64,000 nucleotides of DNA from NCBI RefSeq assembly GCF_000368265.1, contig NZ_KB851219.1:848454-912453 (forward strand), in the 5' to 3' direction. The notes below the pieces were generated by a model, which was not told the origin of the DNA, did no database searches, and saw only the letters and a list, made by a program, of their open reading frames with translations. Of this stretch, positions 30,209-38,240 are shown piece after piece. The translations under genes were made by a program, and so were the position numbers. The stretch comes from Acinetobacter brisouisimilis (GTDB taxonomy: Bacteria > Pseudomonadota > Gammaproteobacteria > Pseudomonadales > Moraxellaceae). Within the stretch, counting starts at the first letter, position 1; every line of letters begins with the position of its first letter.

Positions 30209-30297
30209 GTAAGCTTCCCTTATTCTCCAACTGTTTGCCAAAAAGACGTTAAATTGATCAGATTTGAAATGAATTTTACTTTAGGTCCTATTTGTAA

Positions 30298-30328
30298 AAT
30301 AAAGCCTTCTGAGATCGGGCTTATTTGT
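30298..30328 (+). terminator. Possible terminator after hamB
   Basis: AATAAAGCC / GGGCTTATTT imperfect stem with a bulge, ending in a mixed T stretch. Weak to moderate support. Confidence 0.5.
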
Positions 30329-30521
30329 ATTAAAATTTAAGCCTTTCATCTTATAGCAAAAACACAGCATCAAATTCCCACTGATCAAGAAAAAATGGTT
30401 TTTGCGCATAAGTGCATTAAAAGTAAGAAGAATTGTCTAACGCAAGCAGGCTTCGGTTGTTCAAATTTAGCAATCCAGTATTTTTTTAAATTATATAGTA
30501 ATTTTAATTGGAAATAGTGTG

Positions 30522-30549
30522 TAGACAAGCCACTCATTTTGTCTATACT
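30522..30549 (+). promoter_or_regulatory. Promoter of the zinc-ribbon microprotein
   Basis: TAGACA (30522-30527) and TATACT (30544-30549) with a 16-base spacer, 36 bases before the start codon. Confidence 0.65.
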
Positions 30550-30584
30550 TTGAACACCATTTCTAAAATCTATGGAGAACAAAG

Positions 30585-30728
30585 ATGGTAACTGCTGGCT
30601 CTCAACCTGGAACAGGCTTCTATTTTTGTGTCCAATGCGGACATCGCGTTTACTTAGAAATTGGTACAGACCGTTTACCCCAGTGTACCAAATGCCTTGG
30701 CAATAAATTTAACAATAAAATTGCTTAA
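30585..30728 (+). CDS. 47-residue zinc-ribbon protein
   Basis: Short protein MVTAGSQPGTGFYFCVQCGH onward with two CxxC pairs (CVQC near residue 15-18 and CTKC near 34-37), the layout of a zinc ribbon. GGAG lies seven bases before the ATG, a good sigma-70 promoter lies upstream, and a strong terminator follows, so it is a complete single-gene unit. Function is unknown; such rubredoxin-like mini zinc ribbons may bind nucleic acid or protein. The start is well supported. Confidence 0.85.
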   Translation: MVTAGSQPGTGFYFCVQCGHRVYLEIGTDRLPQCTKCLGNKFNNKIA

Positions 30729-30763
30729 GGCTGCACATATAAAAACAGCTACTCTCTGTTTTT

Positions 30764-30794
30764 AAAAAAGCCCTATCGTGTGATAGGGCTTTTT
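30764..30794. terminator. Terminator after the zinc-ribbon gene
   Basis: Perfect stem AAAAAAGCCCTATC / GATAGGGCTTTTT with a GTGT loop. Its left arm resembles the acnD terminator. Confidence 0.92.
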
Positions 30795-30867
30795 ACATTT
30801 GTGTACGCGCCAATAATAGTTAAGCTTTTGAAGCTTAATTATCCACTCATAGATTAAGCATAAACTA

Positions 30868-32247
30868 TTAACACTCAATCGAATTGACTGCTAAACCACC
30901 TTTTGATGTTTCCTTATACTTATCTGACATATCTTTACCTGTTTCTTTCATGGTCTGAATCACTTTATCGAGTGAAATAAAATGTTCATCTTCATCATGC
31001 AACGCCATCTGTGCGGCATTAATCGCTTTCACCGCCGCTATTGCATTTCGTTCAATACATGGAACTTGCACCAATCCACCCACAGGGTCGCAGGTGAGTC
31101 CCAAATTATGTTCCAGTCCAATTTCAGCCGCATGTTCAACCTGATCTGGCGTACCACCTAAAATTTCGGTCAACCCCGCAGACGCCATTGAACACGCTGA
31201 ACCGACTTCGCCCTGACAACCGACTTCAGCTCCTGAGATTGATGCTTTTAATTTACATAAAATACCCACCGCTGCCGCGCTCAAGAAAAAACGGACAATT
31301 TTTTCTTCGGACAAATCTTGTGAAAAAGTGACGTAATAATATAAAACAGCAGGAATAATGCCTGCCGCGCCATTGGTTGGCGCAGTCACCACGCGACCGC
31401 CTGCGGCATTTTCTTCATTGACTGCCAGTGCAAATAAATTGACCCATTCCATGGCTGTAAATGTCGTATCGATTAAATTAGAGTTTTTCTTTTGCAATAA
31501 CTGTTGATGAATCTTTTTAGCACGGCGTTTGATATTTAACCCACCAGGGAGAATACCTTCATTTTGCAAGCCATTTTGAATGCACTCTTGCATAACCTGC
31601 CAAAGGCTTATAATTTTTGCCTGAATTTCAGCTTCGCTACGCCAGCTTTTTTCATTTTCTAGCATGAGTTGACCGACACTCAAGTTGTGCTGCTTGCATA
31701 GAGCTAAAAGTTCTTTGGCACTACTAAACGGATACGGAATCTGGGTGTCATCTGCGACCAATGAACCTTGCTGGATATTGCTTTCATCGACAATAAAACC
31801 GCCACCAACTGAATAATAGGTGTTTTTGTAGAGCACATTACCTTGATCGTCATTGGCTTCTAAGTTCATGGCGTTGGGGTGGTAGGCCAAAGGCTCATCG
31901 GTAAACATCACATCGGTCATATAGTCAAAAGCGACAGGGTGAGTCCCGTTTATGATCAGAGTTTTTTGTGCTAATGCTGTTTTTAATAAACCATCACTCT
32001 GTTGGGTATCTATGCTTTCAGGGTCAAAACCCATTAAACCCAGTAAAGTTGCTTTGTCGGTATTGTGGCCAATCCCTGTTGAGGACAAAGAACCATATAG
32101 ATGAATGCTGATCTTTGAAACCGATGTTAAAAGTTGGTGTTTTTCGAGATATTGACTAAAGCTATATGCTGCCCGCATGGGTCCAACCGTATGTGAGCTT
32201 GATGGTCCTACGCCAATTTTAAATAAATCAAATACACTAAGCGCCAT
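30868..32247 (-). CDS. sdaA: L-serine ammonia-lyase SdaA
   Basis: Iron-sulfur L-serine deaminase giving pyruvate and ammonia, 459 residues in the single-chain form (beta domain then alpha domain). The N-terminus [19 protein letters not shown] and the C-terminal cysteine blocks [18 protein letters not shown] and [19 protein letters not shown], which hold the cluster and active-site residues, identify it. It stands alone, with a 1.15-kb gap upstream. I see no terminator immediately after it other than the bidirectional hairpin at 30764-30794. Confidence 0.96.
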   Translation of the reverse strand: MALSVFDLFKIGVGPSSSHTVGPMRAAYSFSQYLEKHQLLTSVSKISIHLYGSLSSTGIGHNTDKATLLGLMGFDPESIDTQQSDGLLKTALAQKTLIINGTHPVAFDYMTDVMFTDEPLAYHPNAMNLEANDDQGNVLYKNTYYSVGGGFIVDESNIQQGSLVADDTQIPYPFSSAKELLALCKQHNLSVGQLMLENEKSWRSEAEIQAKIISLWQVMQECIQNGLQNEGILPGGLNIKRRAKKIHQQLLQKKNSNLIDTTFTAMEWVNLFALAVNEENAAGGRVVTAPTNGAAGIIPAVLYYYVTFSQDLSEEKIVRFFLSAAAVGILCKLKASISGAEVGCQGEVGSACSMASAGLTEILGGTPDQVEHAAEIGLEHNLGLTCDPVGGLVQVPCIERNAIAAVKAINAAQMALHDEDEHFISLDKVIQTMKETGKDMSDKYKETSKGGLAVNSIEC

Positions 32248-32696
32248 ATATTACGTCCTTGCTGGCTTAAAATTGGGGAGAGAAAATTAACTTTAAAAAT
32301 AGATTGTTAGCATGATTGTGATATGAAATCTATAGCATAAATATTGAATCTTTTATTTATCTTAAATAAAGATTTTGCAGCGTATAAACTTTGAACTGTG
32401 TAAGGAAAATATTCTTAATCTTGTAGGGTCTTGGGGATTCTGTAGCTAGGTTGTTGCACTGATCTTCAAACTGAGTTTGTTTTGCTCAATTAGATTACTC
32501 AGTAAAGTATGTTTTATAAAATCTAAGTAACAGTAGTGGTAAAAAAATGATAAATCAGGCAGAAATATGCAATGGAATGAAGATTAATTTTTCTAATATA
32601 AGAATAATTTCTTAAAATATTTTATTTTTCGGTAAAATTTTTCAAAAAATCTAAAAATGCGTTTATCTTAGAAAAACAATCCCATCATGATCTGAC

Positions 32697-32702
32697 TAAA
32701 CT
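32697..32702 (+). promoter_or_regulatory. Candidate -10 box of RNA element copy A
   Basis: TAAACT at the same distance from the conserved AGGGTGTGA block as TATAGT in copy B. Confidence 0.4.
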
Positions 32703-32710
32703 GTGTTGCA

Positions 32711-32900
32711 AGGGTGTGATGGGGATCGAAAAGAGTAGCATGCACCGAAGCGTATAACGCAAGTGTGTACTCACCCAAAAGGTCTCGATTCGGCTTAGGA
32801 CGCTATAAATCAAGAGTTTATAGGCATAAGGTCATCATTTATCAAGTCATGATTGTTGAAGTAAACCATAGAGTTTTCCCTTGACACCCTAAAAAATTCT
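32711..32900 (+). ncRNA. Structured RNA-like element, copy A
   Basis: Shares with copy B (45710-45890) the blocks AGGGTGTGAYGGGGATCGA, an ATTCGGCTT/ACTCGGCTT block, and GTTTTCCCTTGAC with AAAATTCT behind it. AGGGTGT (32711-32717) can pair with ACACCCT (32884-32890) to close the element. Inside are ATCGA/TCGAT, GAGTA/TACTC (32733-32737/32768-32772) and a GCGT-ATA-ACGC hairpin. No reading frame is conserved between the copies. It lies about 500 bases before the next gene, so it is more likely an independent small RNA than a leader. A relation to C4-like antisense RNAs is a guess to be tested. Confidence 0.55.
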
Positions 32901-33398
32901 CACATTCTAATAAATTTTCTATAGCTTATTTTTCTTCATCAAATTGCAATTCTTGAGATATTTCATTTTTCACATCTCTGTTTCTCTCATCGTCCTAAAT
33001 ATCTAAACACAGCTAAAATTCTGAATATTGAGCCTGTCTATGCTCAGATCATGACGACATGTGCATATCTAAAACCATAAAACAGTGGCTCAGTTACAAA
33101 AAAGTTTGGGCAAAAATGTAAATTATGCGATTTTAAAATATGTAAAAAATTGCGAATTTCATCTAATTTGTAGCCAATCTAATGAATGGTCAAGAAACAG
33201 TCTATTATTATAATTATTTCTAAATGATACCATCATGAAATTTGATACTTGGATCGTATAAAAGCTATAAAGTCATTACGACTATCGCATGGCTTTTTTT
33301 TAATAACAAAAACAGTAGATTAGAACACAGCGGGATTTTTTGTTTAAAAAAACGACAACGATCTGCTTTTTATTTTTTGGTATTCAAAGGATTAGAAT

Positions 33399-34262
33399 AT
33401 GAAGTTTTTAACAAATAGCGCAGTTGCTATTGCCGTTTATTTAAGTTTGAGCCATGCCTATGCGGTCGATTTAGACGCGGGGGATTATGACTATGCGCCA
33501 ACAGGTACAAACCTCGCAATCTTGTATTATCAGCATGCTACCCGAGATGCTTTATATAGTGGTAGTGATAAAGTTGCAGGAAACTATAGCCTGACTTCCG
33601 ATGTAGGTATTGCTCGTTATGTGCATTACACCGACATAGCAGGGATTCATGTTGCACCACAAATTTTGATTCCTTTCGGGCGTTTGGATGCAGGTAAAGA
33701 TATTTCAGATCTAGGCTCAAGTAGTGGCTTGGGTGATATTATTTTAGCCAACACCTTCTTTTTTTATAACAATGCCAGCACACACAGCACCTTTGGTATT
33801 ACGCCGTATTTGTTTTTGCCAACGGGTCAATATTCTTCAGACAAAGCACTTAATCTTGGGGAAAATCGTTACAAGTTGAATATACAGGCGGCTTATACCA
33901 CACGTTTGACGCCAAAACTGGCGTGGGATGTATCTGCGGACATGACGATTTATGGTAAAAACACCGATGCAATCGGCGGTGACAAGAAGCAGGATACTGG
34001 CTATCAGGTACAAACCAATGCGCGTTACTTCCTGAATGATAAAGTCGATTTACGTGCAGGTCTTTCTTATAGCGATGCAGGGGATACCAAGCAGGCAGGT
34101 GTGACAACCAACGGGACACAGCAAACCAAATTTTGGGTAGGAACTGGAATTAACCCAACACCGACTACGCAAGTTATTGTGGCATATGGGCGTGACCTAA
34201 AAGTTGAAAATGGTTTTAAAGAAGACAATCGTATTAATTTACGTTTCTTAAAGGCTTTTTAA
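33399..34262 (+). CDS. Outer-membrane beta-barrel, phenol MetA-like family
   Basis: 287-residue protein with a signal peptide cleaved near SHAYA-VDL (about residue 23) and a beta-rich body ending in phenylalanine, typical of outer-membrane proteins. It matches the pattern of the transporter family described as the putative MetA-pathway of phenol degradation (blocks such as DIILANTFFFYN and FGITPYLFLPTGQY). The substrate is unknown and no aromatic degradation genes lie nearby. AAAGGA precedes the ATG. No terminator is clear. Confidence 0.85.
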   Translation: MKFLTNSAVAIAVYLSLSHAYAVDLDAGDYDYAPTGTNLAILYYQHATRDALYSGSDKVAGNYSLTSDVGIARYVHYTDIAGIHVAPQILIPFGRLDAGKDISDLGSSSGLGDIILANTFFFYNNASTHSTFGITPYLFLPTGQYSSDKALNLGENRYKLNIQAAYTTRLTPKLAWDVSADMTIYGKNTDAIGGDKKQDTGYQVQTNARYFLNDKVDLRAGLSYSDAGDTKQAGVTTNGTQQTKFWVGTGINPTPTTQVIVAYGRDLKVENGFKEDNRINLRFLKAF

Positions 34263-34469
34263 AAAGTAATTTAGCCTAAGCAAAAACGGCATTTCATATT
34301 TAGTGTAAATTCTCATCAAATATGGAATGCTAAAGAAATATTTTTAATATTTTATTTAAGACACTGTTTTTAATATTTTTATTTTTGTGGAATTAAACTT
34401 GTATTTTTATTTTCTGCTGATTTTTTGCGCTATCATATTAACTATGGCCCACAAAAATAAGGCACTCTC

Positions 34470-34718
34470 ATGAGTTATGAAGCTATACGACAAGTTTTAC
34501 TTTATGCCACTCTGATTAACTATGCCATTTTAATAATTTGGTTTTTACTATTTGTTTTTGCGCGCCAGTTTTTAAAATGCTTACAGAGTAGTTGGTTTAA
34601 TTTACCAGACAATACGTTTGATGTGATTCATTATTCAGGTATCGCTTTTTATAAAATTGCAATCATCATGTTTAATCTGGTGCCGTGGATTGCGATGACG
34701 CTTGCAAGAAATTCATGA
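34470..34718 (+). CDS. DUF6868-like small membrane protein
   Basis: 82-residue protein with two hydrophobic segments (about 10-32 and 58-78) linked by FDVIHYSGIAFYKI, a pattern I associate with the DUF6868 family. It should be an inner-membrane protein of unknown role. No clear Shine-Dalgarno. The DUF1003 gene follows 104 bases later in the same orientation, possibly as a separate unit. Confidence 0.75.
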   Translation: MSYEAIRQVLLYATLINYAILIIWFLLFVFARQFLKCLQSSWFNLPDNTFDVIHYSGIAFYKIAIIMFNLVPWIAMTLARNS

Positions 34719-34822
34719 TTTAGATAAAAGAAAGAAGGGTAAAGCAAACAATTCAACAGTTGCCATAAAATAGTCAAATCTTGCTATCATCATGGAGATA
34801 AGATTAAGAATATCGGGGAATT

Positions 34823-35527
34823 ATGGACAATAATAGAAACACGATGCATCAATGTGCAGTATGCAAAAAACTGTTCCCCTTAAAAGATTTGACTCCGAGT
34901 GATACCATTCGTGATGTGATTGCCGATGCGATTTTTAAAGACTATCCAGAATGGTCTGAAAAGAGTTTTATTTGTCGTTCTGACCTAACGCATTATCGTA
35001 TTCAATACGTACATTCATTACTCAAGTCGGAAAAAGGTGAGCTGACCGACTTGGAGCAAGAAGTCATTCTTAGCATGCAGAATCATGAGCTGATTACTAA
35101 AAATGTCGAGGTTGAGCTTGATGAGAACTGGACATTTGCAGAAAGGTTAGCCGATAAAATTGCCAGTTTTGGTGGAAGCTGGACGTTTCTGATTTTGTTT
35201 TTCATTTTTTTAGCAGCATGGATTGTTATAAATACAACAGTGGCGATGCTACATCCGATTGATCCGTATCCATTTATTTTTCTGAATTTAGTATTATCCT
35301 GTATTGCAGCCGTTCAGGCACCGATTATTATGATGAGCCAGAACCGTCAGGAAGCGAAAGACCGTTTGCGTTCCCAACATGATTATCAGATTAACTTAAA
35401 GGCAGAGCTGGAAATTCGACATTTACATGAAAAGATTGACCATTTACTGTCGCATCAATGGGAGCGCTTGGCACAGATTCAGGAAATTCAGCTCGATTTG
35501 CTTAGTGAAATGAATAAAAGGCGTTAG
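34823..35527 (+). CDS. DUF1003 domain membrane protein
   Basis: 234-residue protein. The N-terminal third is soluble, with a CAVCKKLFPLKDL zinc-like Cys pair and ICRSDL. The DUF1003 core starts near ERLADKIASFGGSWTFL, has two membrane segments (about 118-140 and 152-172) and the conserved APIIMMSQNRQEAKDR motif, then a C-terminal amphipathic or coiled helix. The function of the family is not known. GGGGAATT precedes the ATG. rluA starts 85 bases after it. Confidence 0.88.
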   Translation: MDNNRNTMHQCAVCKKLFPLKDLTPSDTIRDVIADAIFKDYPEWSEKSFICRSDLTHYRIQYVHSLLKSEKGELTDLEQEVILSMQNHELITKNVEVELDENWTFAERLADKIASFGGSWTFLILFFIFLAAWIVINTTVAMLHPIDPYPFIFLNLVLSCIAAVQAPIIMMSQNRQEAKDRLRSQHDYQINLKAELEIRHLHEKIDHLLSHQWERLAQIQEIQLDLLSEMNKRR

Positions 35528-35612
35528 TTGTCAGTTGAGTTGACGCTGCAAAATTGACAGGTGAAAGTGTCATTGTTATGTTGTCTGCATTGTTTTTTGT
35601 TTGAATTGTATT

Positions 35613-36278
35613 ATGTCTGCCGATGTTGCGTTTGTGTATCGCCCACCACAAGAACCATTACATACTATTTATGAAGATGATGATTTGCTGGTGATTAATA
35701 AGCCTGCGGGATTATTGTCGGTGATGGGACGTTTACCAGAACATCAGGACAGCGCATATTTGCGGATTTTGCAGCAACATCCACAAGCCAAAGTCACACA
35801 TCGTTTAGATATGGCAACTTCAGGGCTGTTGATGTTTGCTAAACACCGTGATGCTGAAGTTGCAGTGAGTAAAATGTTTCAGGCACGTCAGGTCACTAAA
35901 CATTATGTGGCATTGCTTCAAGGGGAAATTACAGCAGAAGGTTGTGTTGAAGTTCCCCTAATCACCGATTGGCCCAATCGCCCGAAACAAAAAGTTGATT
36001 TTGATGTAGGTAAACCTGCCAAAACATTGTATCAACGTATAGATTATGATCTTGAGTTGGATATCAGTCGTGTAAAGCTCACGCCAATTACAGGGCGTTC
36101 ACATCAACTTCGTGTGCATATGGCACATATTGGGCATCCGATTATGGGAGATAACTTATATCACCCTAAACCGAGACAATTTTCTTTGCCACGCATGGCG
36201 CTTCATGCCGCATATTTGGCATTTAAGCAACCCTTAACTCAACATGAAATTGAGTTGGATGTACCTGCACCATTCTAG
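35613..36278 (+). CDS. rluA: Pseudouridine synthase RluA (23S rRNA/tRNA)
   Basis: Makes pseudouridine in 23S rRNA (746) and tRNA (32) in E. coli. The catalytic Asp motif THRLDMATSGLLMFA lies near residue 70; DDLLVINKPAGLLSVMGR near 24 and TDWPNRPKQKVDF and PITGRSHQLRVHM later give near end-to-end agreement with E. coli RluA in length and order. The ATG at 35613 is used; a TTG at 35601 is in frame but neither has a strong Shine-Dalgarno. Confidence 0.92.
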   Translation: MSADVAFVYRPPQEPLHTIYEDDDLLVINKPAGLLSVMGRLPEHQDSAYLRILQQHPQAKVTHRLDMATSGLLMFAKHRDAEVAVSKMFQARQVTKHYVALLQGEITAEGCVEVPLITDWPNRPKQKVDFDVGKPAKTLYQRIDYDLELDISRVKLTPITGRSHQLRVHMAHIGHPIMGDNLYHPKPRQFSLPRMALHAAYLAFKQPLTQHEIELDVPAPF

Positions 36279-36304
36279 TCTGTCTATTTATGTTTAATAG
36301 TCAT

Positions 36305-36316
36305 ATTGTCGACAAT
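36305..36316. promoter_or_regulatory. Propionate-type operator before rraB
   Basis: Perfect ATTGTCGACAAT, nine bases before a TTGACA -35 box (36326-36331) of the rraB promoter. Identical to the sites at the prp cluster. Confidence 0.65.
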
Positions 36317-36405
36317 ATTTTTTGTTTGACATATCGTTAAACTGCAATAAAAATGGGTTAGGCTGTATTTTATAACAATAGCCAGCAGACAATAAGGACA
36401 CAACA

Positions 36406-36780
36406 ATGACACGCGATTATCAGCAATTCCCAGACGATGAAAATGGCAACTTGCTTTGGCAGATGGTTGAGGACGGTAGCGACCTCACCGAACCTCATGA
36501 AGTTGAATTTTCAATGGCTTTTGAACACAAGGAACAAGCAGAAAAATGTGCTTTGAATTTGTTGCATCAAGAGCAAAAAATTTCGTTATATCAAGAAGAT
36601 CAGCATACTGATCAAGAAAATCTATGGATATTAAACGTACATATAAATATGATTCTGGAACATCAGGACGTGGTGGATCTGGAAGAATGGCTGACTAAAA
36701 TTGCCAAAGAATTTGGTGGTCAATATGATGGTTGGGGATGTATGAGTTACTTGTTTGAATATGAAGAAGACGAAGAGTAA
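36406..36780 (+). CDS. rraB: RraB-family ribonuclease E inhibitor
   Basis: Acidic 124-residue protein of the RraB family, which binds RNase E and changes mRNA decay. Visible features are an N-terminal FPDDENGNLLWQMVEDGSDL and a C-terminal FGGQYDGWGCMSYLFEYE, with a very acidic end (EEDEE). Length fits the family. The upstream region has the same palindrome as the methylcitrate genes, so it may belong to the propionate regulon. prpF follows with its own operator after a strong terminator. Confidence 0.82.
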   Translation: MTRDYQQFPDDENGNLLWQMVEDGSDLTEPHEVEFSMAFEHKEQAEKCALNLLHQEQKISLYQEDQHTDQENLWILNVHINMILEHQDVVDLEEWLTKIAKEFGGQYDGWGCMSYLFEYEEDEE

Positions 36781-36808
36781 TCCATCTGATTTAAACATCT
36801 GAACAGAT

Positions 36809-36845
36809 AAAAAAGCCCAAGGTGAGTTAAAACTTGGGCTTTTTT
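36809..36845 (+). terminator. Terminator after rraB
   Basis: AAAAAAGCCCAAG / CTTGGGCTTTTTT stem with an 11-base loop. Confidence 0.92.
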
Positions 36846-36909
36846 ATTGAGTAATTAAATCTAAAAGAGGTTTTTAAAAAAAAACCGAATTCCCCCATAG
36901 TCGAATAGA

Positions 36910-36921
36910 ATTGTCGACAAT
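36910..36921. promoter_or_regulatory. Propionate-type operator before prpF
   Basis: Perfect ATTGTCGACAAT about 75 bases before prpF, linking prpF to the GntR-prpBC-acnD unit 10 kb away. Confidence 0.7.
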
Positions 36922-36996
36922 TTTGATTCATGATGTCATTCAGATTCATGCAAGGTGAGTCGTTTTTAAATATAGAGAAGATAGGAAAATAAGGAA

Positions 36997-38181
36997 ATGG
37001 CTGCCCAAAAACAAATGACGATTCCAGCAACGTATATGCGTGGTGGAACCAGTAAAGGTGTATTTTTTAACCTGAATGATTTGCCTGAAGCTGCACAGGT
37101 CGCGGGCGAAGCGCGTGACAAAATTTTACTGAGAGTCATTGGAAGTCCAGACCCGTATGGCAAGCAAATTGATGGCATGGGTGGTGCAACTTCAAGTACC
37201 AGTAAAACCGTGATTGTGGCAAAAAGCCAACAGCCTGAACATGACGTTGATTATTTGTTTGGGCAGGTGTCAATTGATCAGGCTTTTGTTGACTGGAGTG
37301 GCAACTGTGGCAATTTATCTGCGGCAGTAGGACCTTTTGCCATTCGTCAGGGATTGGTCGATGCCAACCGAATTCCTGAAAATGGAATTTGCACGGTACG
37401 CATTTGGCAGGTGAATATTCAGCAAACCATTATTGCCGAAGTTCCAATTGTTGATGGTGAAGTGCAGGAACTGGGTGATTTTGAACTCGATGGCGTGACT
37501 TTTCCTGCGGCTGAAATTTCACTGGCATTTTGTGAAGCAGTTGATCCTGAAGCAACCACAGGAATTTTTCCGACAGGAAAACTCAAAGAACAGCTTGATG
37601 TGCCTGAAATTGGCTCATTTGAAGTGACCATGGTTCAAGCAGGAATTCCAACAGTATTTTTACATGCTGAAGATTTGGGTTATCGCGGAACCGAGTTACA
37701 AGATGATATTAACAATGATCCACAAGCCTTAGCCAAACTTGAAAAAATCCGTGCTTATGCAGCAGTAAAAATGGGTTTAATTAGTGATATTGCAGAAGCT
37801 GCAACGCGTCAGCATACACCGAAAATTGCATTTGCAGCTCAATCTCAAGACTATGTCAGTTCAAGCGGGAAAGCTGTTGCCGCGACAGATATTGACTTGC
37901 TTGTTCGCGCAGTGTCTATGGGGAAATTGCACCATGCCATGATGGGAACCGCTGCTATTGCCATTGCAGCCGCAGCTTGCGTTCCAGGCACGATTTTATA
38001 TGAAAAGCGTAGCTCAAAAACAGGCAATAAAGTCTGTTTTGGTCATCCATCGGGAACTTTAACTGTTGGTGCTGAACTCATTGAAAAACAGGGAGTATGG
38101 CAAATGCAACAGGCGATTATGAGCCGTAGTGCACGTATTTTAATGAAAGGTGAAGTGTATTTGCCTGCCAATACATTTTAA
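36997..38181 (+). CDS. prpF: 2-methylaconitate cis-trans isomerase PrpF
   Basis: Isomerises 2-methylaconitate so that the AcnD route of the methylcitrate cycle can proceed. The 394-residue protein opens with TYMRGGTSKGVFF and has IGSPDPYGKQIDGMGGATSS near 50 and DWSGNCGNLSAAVGPFA near 105, the diaminopimelate-epimerase-like fold with its active-site Cys. AAGGA lies close before the ATG. In many genomes it directly follows acnD; here it is a separate transcription unit with its own operator. Confidence 0.96.
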   Translation: MAAQKQMTIPATYMRGGTSKGVFFNLNDLPEAAQVAGEARDKILLRVIGSPDPYGKQIDGMGGATSSTSKTVIVAKSQQPEHDVDYLFGQVSIDQAFVDWSGNCGNLSAAVGPFAIRQGLVDANRIPENGICTVRIWQVNIQQTIIAEVPIVDGEVQELGDFELDGVTFPAAEISLAFCEAVDPEATTGIFPTGKLKEQLDVPEIGSFEVTMVQAGIPTVFLHAEDLGYRGTELQDDINNDPQALAKLEKIRAYAAVKMGLISDIAEAATRQHTPKIAFAAQSQDYVSSSGKAVAATDIDLLVRAVSMGKLHHAMMGTAAIAIAAAACVPGTILYEKRSSKTGNKVCFGHPSGTLTVGAELIEKQGVWQMQQAIMSRSARILMKGEVYLPANTF

Positions 38182-38240
38182 TCTATTGAACTAAGTTCAA
38201 GGCAAGCATCAGAAATATGATCTCATGCTTGCTTATGAGA

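Larger units (their letters stand above)
30209..30584. other. 376-bp region between hamB and the zinc-ribbon gene
   Basis: Holds the weak hamB terminator on the left and the promoter of the zinc-ribbon gene on the right. A small minus-strand frame (30385-30582) overlaps that promoter and is not credible. No repeats or integrase remnants seen. Confidence 0.5.
32248..33398. other. 1.15-kb intergenic region with a structured RNA-like element
   Basis: Long AT-rich gap between divergent sdaA and the beta-barrel gene. Its centre (32711-32900) is a GC-richer element homologous to 45710-45890, listed separately. The rest is AT-rich with no credible frame. An AAAAGC/GCTTTTTTT pairing at 33259-33302 is a weak possible terminator. 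Confidence 0.6.

Noticed and set aside
30385..30582. 65-codon minus-strand frame before the zinc-ribbon gene
   Set aside because: It overlaps the promoter of that gene on the opposite strand and has no coding features.
32881..32910. TTGACA with a following TTCTAAT as a promoter
   Set aside because: It overlaps the closing stem of the RNA-like element and only copy A has a perfect TTGACA; copy B has TTGACC with no good -10, so I treat it as part of the element.
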